A DNA stretch of 64,000 nucleotides from a virus, in IMG/VR virus record IMGVR_UViG_3300030104_003796, positions 1-64,000 of that record; one strand, given 5' to 3'. The notes under the pieces are model-generated. The model was not told the origin of the DNA. It ran no database searches and saw nothing but the letters and a program-made list of their open reading frames with translations. The translations under genes were made by a program, and so were the position numbers. Below, in pieces: positions 26,599 to 35,067 of the stretch. Positions within the stretch are counted from its first letter, which is position 1. Each line of letters starts with the position of its first letter.

Positions 26599-28847
26599 GA
26601 TACCTCACCAACCCCATTCAATGCGTTTTCTAACGGTTGTTTATTCCAACCCAATACCTCATAATAAGGAGATACCTTATCGAAGATAAATTTCTGAGCA
26701 ATATATCTTCTGCCTATTTCGGCTACACCCTGTAAATCATCGGGGTCATCGAATGCTATGTATTTACCCGACTTATCTAAAGCAACGGAAAAGAAAGAAC
26801 CCTTACGATAATTCTTGCCTATGGTTTCGTTAGCCCACTTAGCGGCGGCAGACGAGCCGGATAGCACCTTGTATTGGTGCAAGTCGCGCTCAAGTTTTCC
26901 TTTCATACACAGGTTCTCAATCGGTTCTTCGCCATCCAATACATCTTCAATTAGAGTCTGTAAATTGCCGGACACATACCCTTCTTCTGCACCACCCAAT
27001 ACTTGAAGAACAGTCGTCATTGACTCCTTCATTATTTCCGGCATCCTTGATTGTTTCAATTCAATACCCTTAACATAAAGTTTAGGTTCGTCAAGCCATT
27101 TACCGTTCTCCCACGATACATTACCTGCATAACGGTTCTTAGCCATGAGAACCATACGGTCGCAGTATCTTTCAAATTCGACCTCTATTGGGTGCATCAT
27201 TTCGTTTATCTCGCGTATCTTCGGCGAGGGGTCTGAATCGTTTTCAAAGGGAACAAAACTTTGGCCCCGCACAAAAATACTGTCTGTGTGTCCGTAAATA
27301 GTTTCTAAGCCCTGTTTTTCTGCAACCTTTCTTAATTTGTATAGCGTCTGTCTTGATGTAAATGTGATAGCCGCCGCCACTTCGGGGTGATACATTCCAT
27401 ACTTAGAATCACCACACACACCATACATAGAGGCCACTAAAGATTTACAGGCAAATTGCATACAATCCCAACGGAAATAATTTTGCGGGTCATCCTTCAT
27501 CAATTGCTTGAATTTATTGCGAAGATTAGTCATGTAATCCATCTGTCTAATTAAAAGCCCCTTATCTTTTCTTGAGAATTTCGTTCCGTTGCCGCAATCA
27601 ACGCCGTTCTCATCGAGAGAATCCCACGATATATTGTGCATCGAAGCATTACTGTGATACATGGCCTTCACATCGAGAATACCAACGCCTTCATACAGAC
27701 CAGCATTTACTTCCATTACATCTGCACCCTCATAATCCACCTTCTCAAATTGCGGGCTTGTTGGTATTCTCCTGTCGAACAGGGGGTCGGCCAGCACTAA
27801 TGAAGAAAACATCTTCGTGATAAATGGTGTTGAGCGCATATCGCATTGGACTAAGTGTTGTAATGCCGTGTAATAATCAAGGGCATTTACTTTACGGTCA
27901 AGGCGGGGCAAAAGCCTCACATCTTGTCGGCAGTAATGCACATAGAGGGGGAAATCGGTATGGTATGTGTCGTGTCCATCGGGCAATTCGACCTTCGCTT
28001 CACCTAAGACTTCTTGCGCCACATCACCTAACCCATACGAAGGCAATTTACCGTTCTTCAATTCCCACAATTTAGAGAATCCAACCATCAAGTCAATACA
28101 ATTCACGCCGACAATCGGTTGCGCCCAATCCTTGTATGAATAGCGTAGCCGATTCATAGGGGATAGCGAGCGAGCATCAATACCGTTAGCATCTAAACGA
28201 GTAATAAATTGCTTAATGTCTGCACCGACAACGAACCATCCTGTGATTATGTCGGGGTCTTGCTTTTTCATGTGTTGCACGAAGTCTTTTAGCATACCCG
28301 ATTCGGAATAGAATAATTTAGCGGGTATTTTATATTCATAATCCCCTAATTCATTAGTAAGACCCATACGCCATTCAGTCTGTTGAGTTGGCGGAACAAC
28401 CGCCCACACATATTCATTTCCGGTGAATGAATCATAAACAACAATAACCCTTAATCTTCCTGTGGCCGGACACCACTCGGCATCGAGATACCATTTGCGG
28501 TGTTCGTAATTCTTGATAGGAGATTCGCCGTTGTTTATTCTGTCTGCAAGGACCCGATTAACAAAAGGTATGTTTGCTTCCCATGTATGGTCGAACATAT
28601 TTCTAATAACCCGTATATCTTTCGGATGATACACAGATACTTTGCTTAGTGCTTCGCCGTAAAGACCCATAAAACCATCTTCTATGGTTATTACATCAAT
28701 AGGTTGGTTCGGCACTTTAAAGATAGCCGCATCTTCCTCTCGCAAAAAGCAATAAGGATAGGCACTTAATTTAGTGGTTATTCTTTTCCCGTCTTCATCC
28801 CTGTGCCGCACGACAACATTTCTTCCGTTTATGTTTTCTATAATCAT
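26589..28847 (-). CDS. polB: family B DNA polymerase
   Basis: The start is ATG 28847, overlapping the upstream stop as ATGA with GGTGGGG upstream; 752 residues. The proofreading domain shows Exo I as YLDAEW (~120), Exo II near DIITGWFVVGADIKQF (~205) and Exo III as YCRQDV (~310). Polymerase motif A is ILDVKAMYHSNAS (~390), motif B is CKSLVASMYGV (~475) and motif C is TIYGHTDSIF (~515; encoded near 27273-27302). Motif C normally reads YGDTDS; here His replaces the first Asp, while the metal-binding second Asp is kept. This is the viral replicative polymerase, working with the clamp, RFC-like loader and primase encoded around it. Confidence 0.93.
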   Translation of the reverse strand: MIIENINGRNVVVRHRDEDGKRITTKLSAYPYCFLREEDAAIFKVPNQPIDVITIEDGFMGLYGEALSKVSVYHPKDIRVIRNMFDHTWEANIPFVNRVLADRINNGESPIKNYEHRKWYLDAEWCPATGRLRVIVVYDSFTGNEYVWAVVPPTQQTEWRMGLTNELGDYEYKIPAKLFYSESGMLKDFVQHMKKQDPDIITGWFVVGADIKQFITRLDANGIDARSLSPMNRLRYSYKDWAQPIVGVNCIDLMVGFSKLWELKNGKLPSYGLGDVAQEVLGEAKVELPDGHDTYHTDFPLYVHYCRQDVRLLPRLDRKVNALDYYTALQHLVQCDMRSTPFITKMFSSLVLADPLFDRRIPTSPQFEKVDYEGADVMEVNAGLYEGVGILDVKAMYHSNASMHNISWDSLDENGVDCGNGTKFSRKDKGLLIRQMDYMTNLRNKFKQLMKDDPQNYFRWDCMQFACKSLVASMYGVCGDSKYGMYHPEVAAAITFTSRQTLYKLRKVAEKQGLETIYGHTDSIFVRGQSFVPFENDSDPSPKIREINEMMHPIEVEFERYCDRMVLMAKNRYAGNVSWENGKWLDEPKLYVKGIELKQSRMPEIMKESMTTVLQVLGGAEEGYVSGNLQTLIEDVLDGEEPIENLCMKGKLERDLHQYKVLSGSSAAAKWANETIGKNYRKGSFFSVALDKSGKYIAFDDPDDLQGVAEIGRRYIAQKFIFDKVSPYYEVLGWNKQPLENALNGVGEVSWI

Positions 28848-29179
28848 TGTTTTCCCCACCGACCGCGAGGGCGGGTGGGTATGCCGTGTTTCTTAAGCCA
28901 CTTGTATATCGTCATAGGAGATAAGCCAAACATATTTCCTATGGCTGAACAAGGCAAACCTTCGACTACATACTTCTCATGTAGCCAATCCTTGTCCTTA
29001 TACATCGGGTCTTGTTCTCGCTTAACGACAACCAACTTCGCCCTGTATTCGTATTCTGTATCGGGGTCAATCCATGTGATTTCATCCGAACCAATGTCTT
29101 TAATTTCAACATGAAGTCGGAGTATTGTCTTATCAGACAAATTAACATTCTCCGCTAACTTAGTAATTTTAACGGACAT
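28844..29179 (-). CDS. helix-turn-helix DNA-binding protein
   Basis: This 111-residue protein has a beta-rich N-terminal half and a C-terminal HTH: DKDWLHEKYVVEGLPCSAIG, then LSPMTIYKWLKKHGI with a basic tail PTRPRGRWG. The W/L-H-.-KY-V..GLS..-IA pattern is common in HNH-type and resolvase-type HTH of viruses. It overlaps the clamp gene start side by 11 bp and PolB by 4 bp, so all three are made from one message. It could be a regulator of the module. Confidence 0.65.
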   Translation of the reverse strand: MSVKITKLAENVNLSDKTILRLHVEIKDIGSDEITWIDPDTEYEYRAKLVVVKREQDPMYKDKDWLHEKYVVEGLPCSAIGNMFGLSPMTIYKWLKKHGIPTRPRGRWGKQ

Positions 29180-30038
29180 ATTTTATTTCCCCCAAATTAG
29201 CGGCTTGATAGATTAACTCATGTGTGGGTGTAGTAATCACCACAGGGTAGCCCATATCCGCTTCTGTGAAGTCAAATACCGATACCCCAATCTCACCGTC
29301 TATGTGCTTCAAGACATTCTCAAGACCACCATTAACAGTAGTCTGTGTATTATAGAATCCCGAATACTCATAGACTAAAGATTCTGTCTGTCCTTTCAAT
29401 TCGTTGCCGACCTGCACATAAAATCCATCATCTTCCTTAAATTTTAATGTGTAATTATTTAACTTCTGTCCGTTGATACCATCACATCTCAATGCTTCAT
29501 AGAGAATATTGGCGGAGATTTTAACATGATAAATAGGCGTTAAAATTTCACCGTCATTCTTAGTGTAAGTGGGGCAAGGATATTCTAAATCACTATTTGT
29601 GTGAATAAATTTACCCGCTATCCTTTTGGACTTCTCGTTCCATTCCTTCATCAAGTCCGGTGAATGCGGGAATGCTAAAGCATTTTCAGACATCGCTAAA
29701 GTAGTCTGTTTGCCGCCCGACTTGATACGAAGTTTCCCGTCTGTGTATGTTAGATTAACAGGCGTGTTGTGCATAGACAATACGCCCAACAAATCGTTGA
29801 TGTTAGGCACAGGGATTTGCCCCTCTCCGTGTATTTCTTCTGCGTATTCCCTAAAGGTGGAAACAGAAGTAACACCATCCTTGACTAATGAGCAGGTGTA
29901 TATTGTGTCTTCCGGCACAGATGATATTTCAATCATACAACCATAGACTTGTTCCATACTCTTACCCGCAACGGTTTGTGGGCGTTGAGTCTTCTTGAGA
30001 AGACGGATTAAATTATTACGGTCTATTTTAATCTGCAT
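29169..30038 (-). CDS. DNA polymerase sliding clamp (PCNA-like)
   Basis: This 289-residue protein starts MQIKIDRNNLIRLLKKTQ and shows repeated helix plus beta-sheet units typical of processivity clamps. PVPNINDLLGVLSMHNTPVN followed by LRIKSGGKQTTLAM resembles the interior of a clamp domain, and the C-terminal half repeats the pattern. It is slightly longer than cellular PCNA (~245). Position between PolB and RFC-like genes strongly supports the role. A distant T4 gp45- or DnaN-like fold cannot be excluded from sequence alone. Confidence 0.7.
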   Translation of the reverse strand: MQIKIDRNNLIRLLKKTQRPQTVAGKSMEQVYGCMIEISSVPEDTIYTCSLVKDGVTSVSTFREYAEEIHGEGQIPVPNINDLLGVLSMHNTPVNLTYTDGKLRIKSGGKQTTLAMSENALAFPHSPDLMKEWNEKSKRIAGKFIHTNSDLEYPCPTYTKNDGEILTPIYHVKISANILYEALRCDGINGQKLNNYTLKFKEDDGFYVQVGNELKGQTESLVYEYSGFYNTQTTVNGGLENVLKHIDGEIGVSVFDFTEADMGYPVVITTPTHELIYQAANLGEIKYVR

Positions 30039-30216
30039 CTTCTATCATCTCCGTTAGTCTTTGGCTTATGCCCGATGTGGTAAATATAGTGCCGGACTTC
30101 ATGTGAATATCGTATCTCACAGAAGAACCAACGCTTCGGGTAGTGATAGCCGCTACTTCGGCATAAGCAATCATGCTCAAACCACTATCAGTAGCACAAA
30201 CGAAATAATCAGCCAT
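30028..30216 (-). CDS. small protein, 62 aa, unknown
   Basis: I prefer ATG 30216 (MADYFVCATDSGLSMIAYAE), preceded by GGTGATTAC, over the longer frame. The product looks like a single small beta/alpha domain (VRYDIHMKSGTIFTTSGIS, then a helix). It overlaps the clamp by 11 bp and follows the recombinase-like ATPase by 4 bp. Function unknown. Confidence 0.6.
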   Translation of the reverse strand: MADYFVCATDSGLSMIAYAEVAAITTRSVGSSVRYDIHMKSGTIFTTSGISQRLTEMIEDAD

Positions 30217-30220
30217 GTAA

Positions 30221-31168
30221 TCACCACGCAAACGGATAGCCCTTCCATTCAACCTTACCGTCATTAACAGATAAGATAGTGTGTGTTGAGCCTACATACT
30301 CCATGTTCTGACCCTTCATTTCCTCGACTGTTCCCTTGACGACCCATTGGCCTTCTGCAAGTTTCTTATCACCCTTGACTCCGGCGGCAGGGTCGGCTTT
30401 CTTCATGTATCGAGTCAAGAAAATTTGCTGACTAAAATATCTCATTGTTCCTTTATCCCATTCCGGTCTTTCACCAACGGTCATTAGAACCTTCTTGCCT
30501 GTGCCGTCATCCATATATTCTTGAATTTTCTTTAGATGGAATGTAAAGAATGCCTTAGCGACAGGCAGACTGTGGATTCGGCTAATCGTATCTCGGAACA
30601 GTTTGTTTCGGACTCGCCATTCGGCTTGATTGAATTTCTCTCCGTCTTCCACATTTACAGGATTCTTAGAGCGGTTCATCAGCCAATCAGTCATAGCGTG
30701 TTCGCACCACTTTAGATATGTTGAGCCGCCATCAAGGATTACTGCATCGTAATCATCGGGGTTGGCTTTCATATCGTCAGCGAGAATGTTGATGTAAAAA
30801 TTCAATTTGTCGAGAAGCGCAGTATAATTTACTGTGTTATCCTCATTGAAGATTGAATCATCGGTTTCATCGTGCAAAGGAATACAGATTATATTTTCAT
30901 TGTCGGGATATACATGGTCTATTGTCGCCTTAGCGGAATTGTCTATATCAAAAATAACAACCTTCTTATTTGTATCACAGAAGGATAATGCTGAACCCGT
31001 CTTAACGGTGTTCTCCGCACCAACGAGAGCCATCCTCACAGGCACAGATTGAGAGCGCACATTAGCGAACCTTTGGCGGTAGTAGTCCTCGCCATAGATA
31101 GGCTTCGCAGAACCCGTATCAGACTTAGCAGGAGCGGCGGTTGAGGCCGCTTGACCCCAACCGCTCAC
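30221..31168 (-). CDS. RecA-like ATPase (Sak4/phage AAA recombinase type)
   Basis: GTG at 31168 overlaps the preceding stop (GTGA), giving 315 residues. A P-loop-like segment ALVGAENTVKTGSAL occurs near residue 49. A Walker B-type strand DYDAVILDGGSTYLKW follows at ~140, then AFFTFHLKKIQEYMDD and a C-terminal WVVKGTVEEM beta region. This is the plan of Sak4-type single-strand annealing/recombination ATPases common in phages and magrovirus-like genomes. Its P-loop is degenerate (N-T-V before K-T). It is placed between the OB-fold protein and the clamp, suggesting a role in recombination-dependent replication or repair. Confidence 0.7.
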   Translation of the reverse strand: MSGWGQAASTAAPAKSDTGSAKPIYGEDYYRQRFANVRSQSVPVRMALVGAENTVKTGSALSFCDTNKKVVIFDIDNSAKATIDHVYPDNENIICIPLHDETDDSIFNEDNTVNYTALLDKLNFYINILADDMKANPDDYDAVILDGGSTYLKWCEHAMTDWLMNRSKNPVNVEDGEKFNQAEWRVRNKLFRDTISRIHSLPVAKAFFTFHLKKIQEYMDDGTGKKVLMTVGERPEWDKGTMRYFSQQIFLTRYMKKADPAAGVKGDKKLAEGQWVVKGTVEEMKGQNMEYVGSTHTILSVNDGKVEWKGYPFAW

Positions 31169-32346
31169 GCATCCCACCCCTCGCCTTCAACATCGGGTGA
31201 TGCAACGATAGGTGCTATCTTGTCGAAAGCCCACCAACCATTGACGCTCATGCGGTCATCACCCTCGCGGGTTCGCCATACCTGTCCGGTCAATAGAACC
31301 TTAGTGCCGACCGCGAAATCAACCAAATGAGATTGTGAGGCCGGAACATACACATCGAGCGGTTCAGCCATAGACATAATATCGGGGTCTGAACAGACCA
31401 TGATAAATCCGCCGTTATCTCGCGGGTCAATGTGGATTATTTCTGCGACTACGCCACAGATTCTATCCCACCAACCATCTTTGCCGTAGTAATTATCGTA
31501 GTATTCTCCGAGATTAGTTAAAGCAGGTAGGAAATCATCAGGCAAAAATTCCTGCATCAATTCTAATGGTGGGGAAGAAAACATAGAGGTTAAGTTTTCA
31601 TCTTCTGTAAATTCCGACACCCTCGTTAGATAACCTGTCGCGCCATCTCTTGATGGGCGCACACCGATTGTTCCTGTGGTAAAGGTCGGGAATTGCATAT
31701 CGGCTGAATTACTGCTACCCTTGATTAGGATAGGCGACCATTCGCCATTAGAGCCTTGAGGGCGACCAAAGAATAGTGAAGTGCGCTCTCGCTCATCGTG
31801 TGGTCGAGCCGCCCCATACTTGAAATTCTTATCGCCGGATGGGAACGTAGGGTTATTTGAATCCCACACAATGTAATAGTGTGTGCTTTCATCTAACTTC
31901 TGTGTAGTTCTCGGCAGGTCTGATACTTCGGATTCGGATGCACCGAAGAAATCCTCACGCGCATATCGAGTAAAAGAACCATCGTGGTTATCCTCAAAGA
32001 TAACAATAGAACCATTCTCAATCAAAGTATTCTTTACTTCATCAGTCGCATTAGCCAATTGGCCCTGCATCTTGTTGTATAGAATCTTACCCCATTCCTT
32101 AGCCTTTGGAACATGAACGAACATTCCTTCGTATAAGGTCGCACCGCTTCTTCGCAGTTTGGCTTGTTCATTGGCTATTTGGCGGGCGGCAACACGGAGA
32201 GCAAGCACCGATGCTTCCTCTCCCGTTTTACCTGCATTAAGCCAAGCCGCGCTTTGTGCTTCAAACACTTCTTCGGCCTTCTCTCTAAGTGTGTCGGGCG
32301 ACACACCAACAGTCTTCGCTACTTTCTCTAACATATCTTCGGTCAT
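31165..32346 (-). CDS. OB-fold single-stranded DNA-binding protein (RPA-like)
   Basis: ATG 32346 overlaps the RFC stop as ATGA; 393 residues. The N-terminal ~70 residues are helical (MTEDMLEKVAKTVGVSPDTL...). They are followed by OB-like beta barrels at ~80-130 (TLYEGMFVHVPKAKEWGKIL) and ~300-385 (ICGVVAEIIHIDPRDNGGFI, KVLLTGQVWRT). Archaeal RPAs combine OB folds in this way and coat single strands at the fork. No zinc finger is seen. Assignment follows from fold pattern plus the neighbours RFC, clamp and PolB. Confidence 0.65.
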   Translation of the reverse strand: MTEDMLEKVAKTVGVSPDTLREKAEEVFEAQSAAWLNAGKTGEEASVLALRVAARQIANEQAKLRRSGATLYEGMFVHVPKAKEWGKILYNKMQGQLANATDEVKNTLIENGSIVIFEDNHDGSFTRYAREDFFGASESEVSDLPRTTQKLDESTHYYIVWDSNNPTFPSGDKNFKYGAARPHDERERTSLFFGRPQGSNGEWSPILIKGSSNSADMQFPTFTTGTIGVRPSRDGATGYLTRVSEFTEDENLTSMFSSPPLELMQEFLPDDFLPALTNLGEYYDNYYGKDGWWDRICGVVAEIIHIDPRDNGGFIMVCSDPDIMSMAEPLDVYVPASQSHLVDFAVGTKVLLTGQVWRTREGDDRMSVNGWWAFDKIAPIVASPDVEGEGWDA

Positions 32347-33326
32347 ATCATTACACCCTGTTTGGTTATCCTTTCCGCATTTTCTCCGGTATATAACTGT
32401 GTTGTGTTGCAACACATTACTACAAAGTTATGCTTAACAATGTCTTCATCAACACCGATAAGCAAATCTCGTTCCGACTGAACCGCCGCCTCAATGACTC
32501 TCATTTTGGCCGCAGGTTTAGCGTTGCTATCCACCGCATAAGAAAATATGGAATTTATTGTTTTTCGTATTGGCCTGTCGCCAATATAGGTCATAGCCTT
32601 CTCGTAGTCGCCTTCGGCTACACAGGACTTGAGAAAAGAATTAGCGTCTATTTCTTGTGGCGCGAGCGACAATAGGAATCGCTCACCATCCTTTTCATCA
32701 AGACCAGCAAACGCTTGTAGTGCGTTTATCGAATTGCGTAAGTCGCCCTTGTGTGCTTTGGCGATTGTATTCAAAGGTCGGTAGTCTTTCAACGCTACCC
32801 CTTCATTCGCCGCAATATGGGCTAATCTATTGACTACTTCATCTTCGGGTATCGGCTCAAACCTAAGTGTCCTACATCGTGATTGTAGCCAGCGAGATAC
32901 CTTAGACAAATCATTACAGGTCAGAATAAAATAACCTTGAGCGTTTTCTATAACACCCTTTAGTGCCGACTGTGCGGCAGGAGTTAATTGGTCTGCTTCG
33001 TCAAGCAAATAGATTTGGCGATAATTACCATTCCTACTCATAGGGAGTAATTCATTCTCCACGAAGTCAATACCCCGCTCATGCTTTGTTGAGGCATTGT
33101 ATGAGAATAATTGCATACCCAATTTCTCGGCTATGATTCTCGCCAATGTGGTTTTACCGACTCCCGCTTCGGGAGAATAGAACAAGTAGTGTTGCATTGT
33201 ATATTTCGGTTTAGTCGAATTATAGTCGTCATCTAAAAGTGAATCAAATTCACTCAATAACTGATGTTGCCCCACCATATCTTGTAATCTTTGCGGCCTA
33301 TATTTTTGCGACCATACTTCGGTCAT
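32343..33326 (-). CDS. rfcS: replication factor C small subunit-like clamp loader
   Basis: This 327-residue AAA+ protein starts MTEVWSQKYRPQRLQDMVGQ, the RFC-S N-terminus. It has Walker A SPEAGVGKTT (51-60), Walker B LLDEAD (107-112) and the SRC box LQSRCRTLRF (148-157), which contributes the arginine finger. The C-terminal ~120 residues form the helical collar. It loads the viral clamp onto primed DNA. Only one clear RFC subunit is present, so it may act as a homo-oligomer or with host RFC-L. Confidence 0.92.
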   Translation of the reverse strand: MTEVWSQKYRPQRLQDMVGQHQLLSEFDSLLDDDYNSTKPKYTMQHYLFYSPEAGVGKTTLARIIAEKLGMQLFSYNASTKHERGIDFVENELLPMSRNGNYRQIYLLDEADQLTPAAQSALKGVIENAQGYFILTCNDLSKVSRWLQSRCRTLRFEPIPEDEVVNRLAHIAANEGVALKDYRPLNTIAKAHKGDLRNSINALQAFAGLDEKDGERFLLSLAPQEIDANSFLKSCVAEGDYEKAMTYIGDRPIRKTINSIFSYAVDSNAKPAAKMRVIEAAVQSERDLLIGVDEDIVKHNFVVMCCNTTQLYTGENAERITKQGVMI

Positions 33327-33338
33327 TCCAAACCCCCC

Positions 33339-33668
33339 TCATAATTCTCCCCCGATTTTCTTTTCCATTAAGATAACTTCTAATGCAGAATAAATATTCG
33401 TTATTTCTTTACTCAGAACACTATCTGAATGGAATCTGTGTAGCATCATAGCCAAAGATAGCATCATGCCTTGAATGTAATCGCCCGATAAATCGTCAAT
33501 GACCGCAGTAATGTCTGCTTCAAATTCGGGGTCATCCGAGTCAGGGTCAATCTTATGTTTGATTGCCTCCATAACAACCGTCAAGTAAAGGCGGTTATCA
33601 TCGGTCAAAATCTGTCCGGCTTTACCCGTCAGTTTAGCCCCATAGGTTGCACTGTTTAACATACCCAT
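33339..33668 (-). CDS. helical protein, ~109 aa, unknown
   Basis: I choose ATG 33668 with GGGGGTATTTC upstream (MGMLNSATYGAKLTGK...). It is almost wholly helical and acidic, with a Met-rich stretch (YIQGMMLSLAMMLHRF). It precedes RFC by 12 bp in the same transcript. It may be an accessory of the clamp loader; no family recognised. Confidence 0.55.
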   Translation of the reverse strand: MGMLNSATYGAKLTGKAGQILTDDNRLYLTVVMEAIKHKIDPDSDDPEFEADITAVIDDLSGDYIQGMMLSLAMMLHRFHSDSVLSKEITNIYSALEVILMEKKIGGEL

Positions 33669-33769
33669 GAAATACCCCCATTCATCGCGCACGACATTAC
33701 ATTACCCGCACCGATAATTAAGGATTCGGGCGTAATGCTGAAAGGAAAATAATCTCTATAAATAATCAT
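33656..33769 (-). CDS. small protein, 37 aa
   Basis: ATG 33769 overlaps the stop of the gene beginning at 34026 (ATGA), and the frame ends inside the next gene. Product MIIYRDYFPFSITPESLIIG...ISWVC. Start-stop coupling on both sides supports translation; function unknown. Confidence 0.4.
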   Translation of the reverse strand: MIIYRDYFPFSITPESLIIGAGNVMSCAMNGGISWVC

Positions 33770-34026
33770 TCGACATATCTCCATTCGGTCGGGCTTGTGT
33801 TAGGCACTTTCTCCATATTCTTGTTTCGTGCCGCATGGTTGCTTAATTGATGCACAGTAAAGTCCAATCTCCTACACGGTTTGTATTTATCCTTGCGTAT
33901 ATCATTGAATTCCCATGATGTGTATAATGTGTTAGTGCGAACATTTTGTAGTATTCCTCTAAGAGTCTTGGGTCCTTTAACGCTTAGATATTGAACAATC
34001 GCTCGCATCTGAATATCGTTCCTCAT
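33766..34026 (-). CDS. winged-helix-like protein, 86 aa
   Basis: MRNDIQMRAIVQYLSVKGPKTLRGILQNV is a typical opening of a winged-helix domain, followed by a basic second helix and wing (RKDKYKPCRRLDFTVHQLSN). Several similar short wHTH proteins occur in this virus (41493, 37337, 39692, 35066), suggesting a paralogous set of DNA-binding regulators. Confidence 0.6.
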   Translation of the reverse strand: MRNDIQMRAIVQYLSVKGPKTLRGILQNVRTNTLYTSWEFNDIRKDKYKPCRRLDFTVHQLSNHAARNKNMEKVPNTSPTEWRYVE

Positions 34027-34100
34027 TGTTCCACCTTCTTACAAGAATACATCGAACAATAGCCGATTGATTGATTGCACTTAGGGCAAATCGGAATCAT
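34023..34100 (-). CDS. zinc-knuckle microprotein, 25 aa
   Basis: ATG 34100 and TGA 34023 both form ATGA overlaps with the neighbouring genes, which is strong evidence for translation of so short a frame. The product begins MIPICPKCNQSIGYCSMYSC and ends KKVEQ. Its C-X2-C...C-X4-C pattern is a minimal zinc-binding module. Confidence 0.5.
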   Translation of the reverse strand: MIPICPKCNQSIGYCSMYSCKKVEQ

Positions 34101-34300
34101 TGTTTCATCTCCTTTACAAATGCCTTCTCTCGGTCTGCAATTGTGCGAGGCAACGATTCAAACCACTTCTTGACTCTCGCCTCATTCCAATTACCGTTAT
34201 TATCTGCAAATTTAGACTTCATTAAATTATACCGTTTCTTTATTCTATCTAAAGCGTATTTATCTCTCGCAGGTTGTCTGCTATTCCAACTACTTCCCAT
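34097..34300 (-). CDS. basic helical protein, 67 aa
   Basis: MGSSWNSRQPARDKYALDRI opens a basic helical protein with W and K/R-rich segments (RIKKRYNLMKSKF). It ends overlapping the 25-residue zinc microprotein. It may bind nucleic acid. No family recognised. Confidence 0.5.
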   Translation of the reverse strand: MGSSWNSRQPARDKYALDRIKKRYNLMKSKFADNNGNWNEARVKKWFESLPRTIADREKAFVKEMKQ

Positions 34301-34301
34301 T

Positions 34302-34586
34302 TTATTTAATCCCCCTTTGTCTTTCTATATGCCTAACTCGTTCTATATCTTTTTCATAACATGAGTCGCATATATTTGATACATTACAAAAGTCTTCAAA
34401 CATCTTCCAATCGCCGCAGGATTCGCATTCGACACAATCGCATTCCTCAATACCAAATTCCTTTAAATCTTGGTGCGGCATAGCCTTGTCGCATACAGGG
34501 CATACATCGTGGTCGAAAACCCTTGAGGGCAATTCGTCCTCATCAATACATGGGTCTGAACCATACCATACATCTTCGCTTCTCAT
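34302..34586 (-). CDS. double zinc-ribbon protein, 94 aa
   Basis: Cys pairs CPVC (~29), CDC/CVEC/CESC (~49-58) and CNVSNICDSC (~68-77) imply two zinc sites. The N-terminus is acidic and the C-terminus basic (IERVRHIERQRGIK). Overlaps the next gene upstream by 4 bp. Likely a protein- or DNA-binding adapter; unknown. Confidence 0.55.
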   Translation of the reverse strand: MRSEDVWYGSDPCIDEDELPSRVFDHDVCPVCDKAMPHQDLKEFGIEECDCVECESCGDWKMFEDFCNVSNICDSCYEKDIERVRHIERQRGIK

Positions 34587-34792
34587 AGTGCCGACCTCAA
34601 ATATAATGGCTTCTTCTCCGGTATATCAATCTGTGCTTTAACACGCTTCGCTGGCGATACTATCCTCCCTTCGGAAAAACATACAGGACATTTCTCCCAT
34701 GTCTGATATACTTCATCAGACACATAGCCATACTGTGTATCATCTCCGCATATTCGCTTGAATGTCGTTCCGTCTATGATGTGTTGCCTCAT
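34583..34792 (-). CDS. zinc-containing small protein, 69 aa
   Basis: One CPVC pair (residues ~35-38) plus an upstream Cys in KRICGDD. It is translationally coupled by 4-bp overlaps at both ends (ATGA). Unknown function. Confidence 0.5.
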   Translation of the reverse strand: MRQHIIDGTTFKRICGDDTQYGYVSDEVYQTWEKCPVCFSEGRIVSPAKRVKAQIDIPEKKPLYLRSAL

Positions 34793-35019
34793 TCAACCCT
34801 CTCCTTGTAGTCGGGGTGTTGTTCCGGCAATCGGTGTAGTCTGCGCTCACATAGATTGTTAATCAAGTTAGCCGCCGATTCAAAACCTTTCTCAAATCGT
34901 TCCTTAGCCACCTTATCTCCAACAGGACATAAACGATGGCGTAGTGGTTCAATATCCACCGTATCTAAAAGATGGTTAAATATTTCATACTCAACATGGG
35001 GTATCGTCTTCGCTCTCAT
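34789..35019 (-). CDS. small helical protein, 76 aa, first gene of a leftward operon
   Basis: Its ATG lies exactly 25 nt from the TATA centre of a conserved promoter (35039-35067), giving a leaderless message. The product (MRAKTIPHVEYEIFNHLL...) is helical and charged. As first gene of the operon leading into RFC, clamp and PolB, it marks an early transcription unit. Confidence 0.6.
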   Translation of the reverse strand: MRAKTIPHVEYEIFNHLLDTVDIEPLRHRLCPVGDKVAKERFEKGFESAANLINNLCERRLHRLPEQHPDYKERVE

Positions 35020-35038
35020 ATATTTACATCATACCCAA

Positions 35039-35067
35039 AGTATTTAACCTTTTTTATCGTGAGTTTT
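35039..35067 (-). promoter_or_regulatory. conserved early-type promoter, copy a
   Basis: On the minus strand it reads AACTCACGATAAAAAAGG, then TATA TTAAATACT. The same block recurs at 41782, 46137, 47919 and 48598. The TATA centre is 25 nt from ATG 35019, so transcription should start at or next to the start codon. Confidence 0.75.

Noticed and set aside
27572-28075. Plus-strand frames antisense to PolB
   Set aside because: The PolB reading is supported by ordered catalytic motifs; the antisense frames have none.
34612-34632. Third copy of the CTCCGGTATATA element
   Set aside because: Resemblance is partial and falls in codons for IPEK within a gene; likely coincidence.
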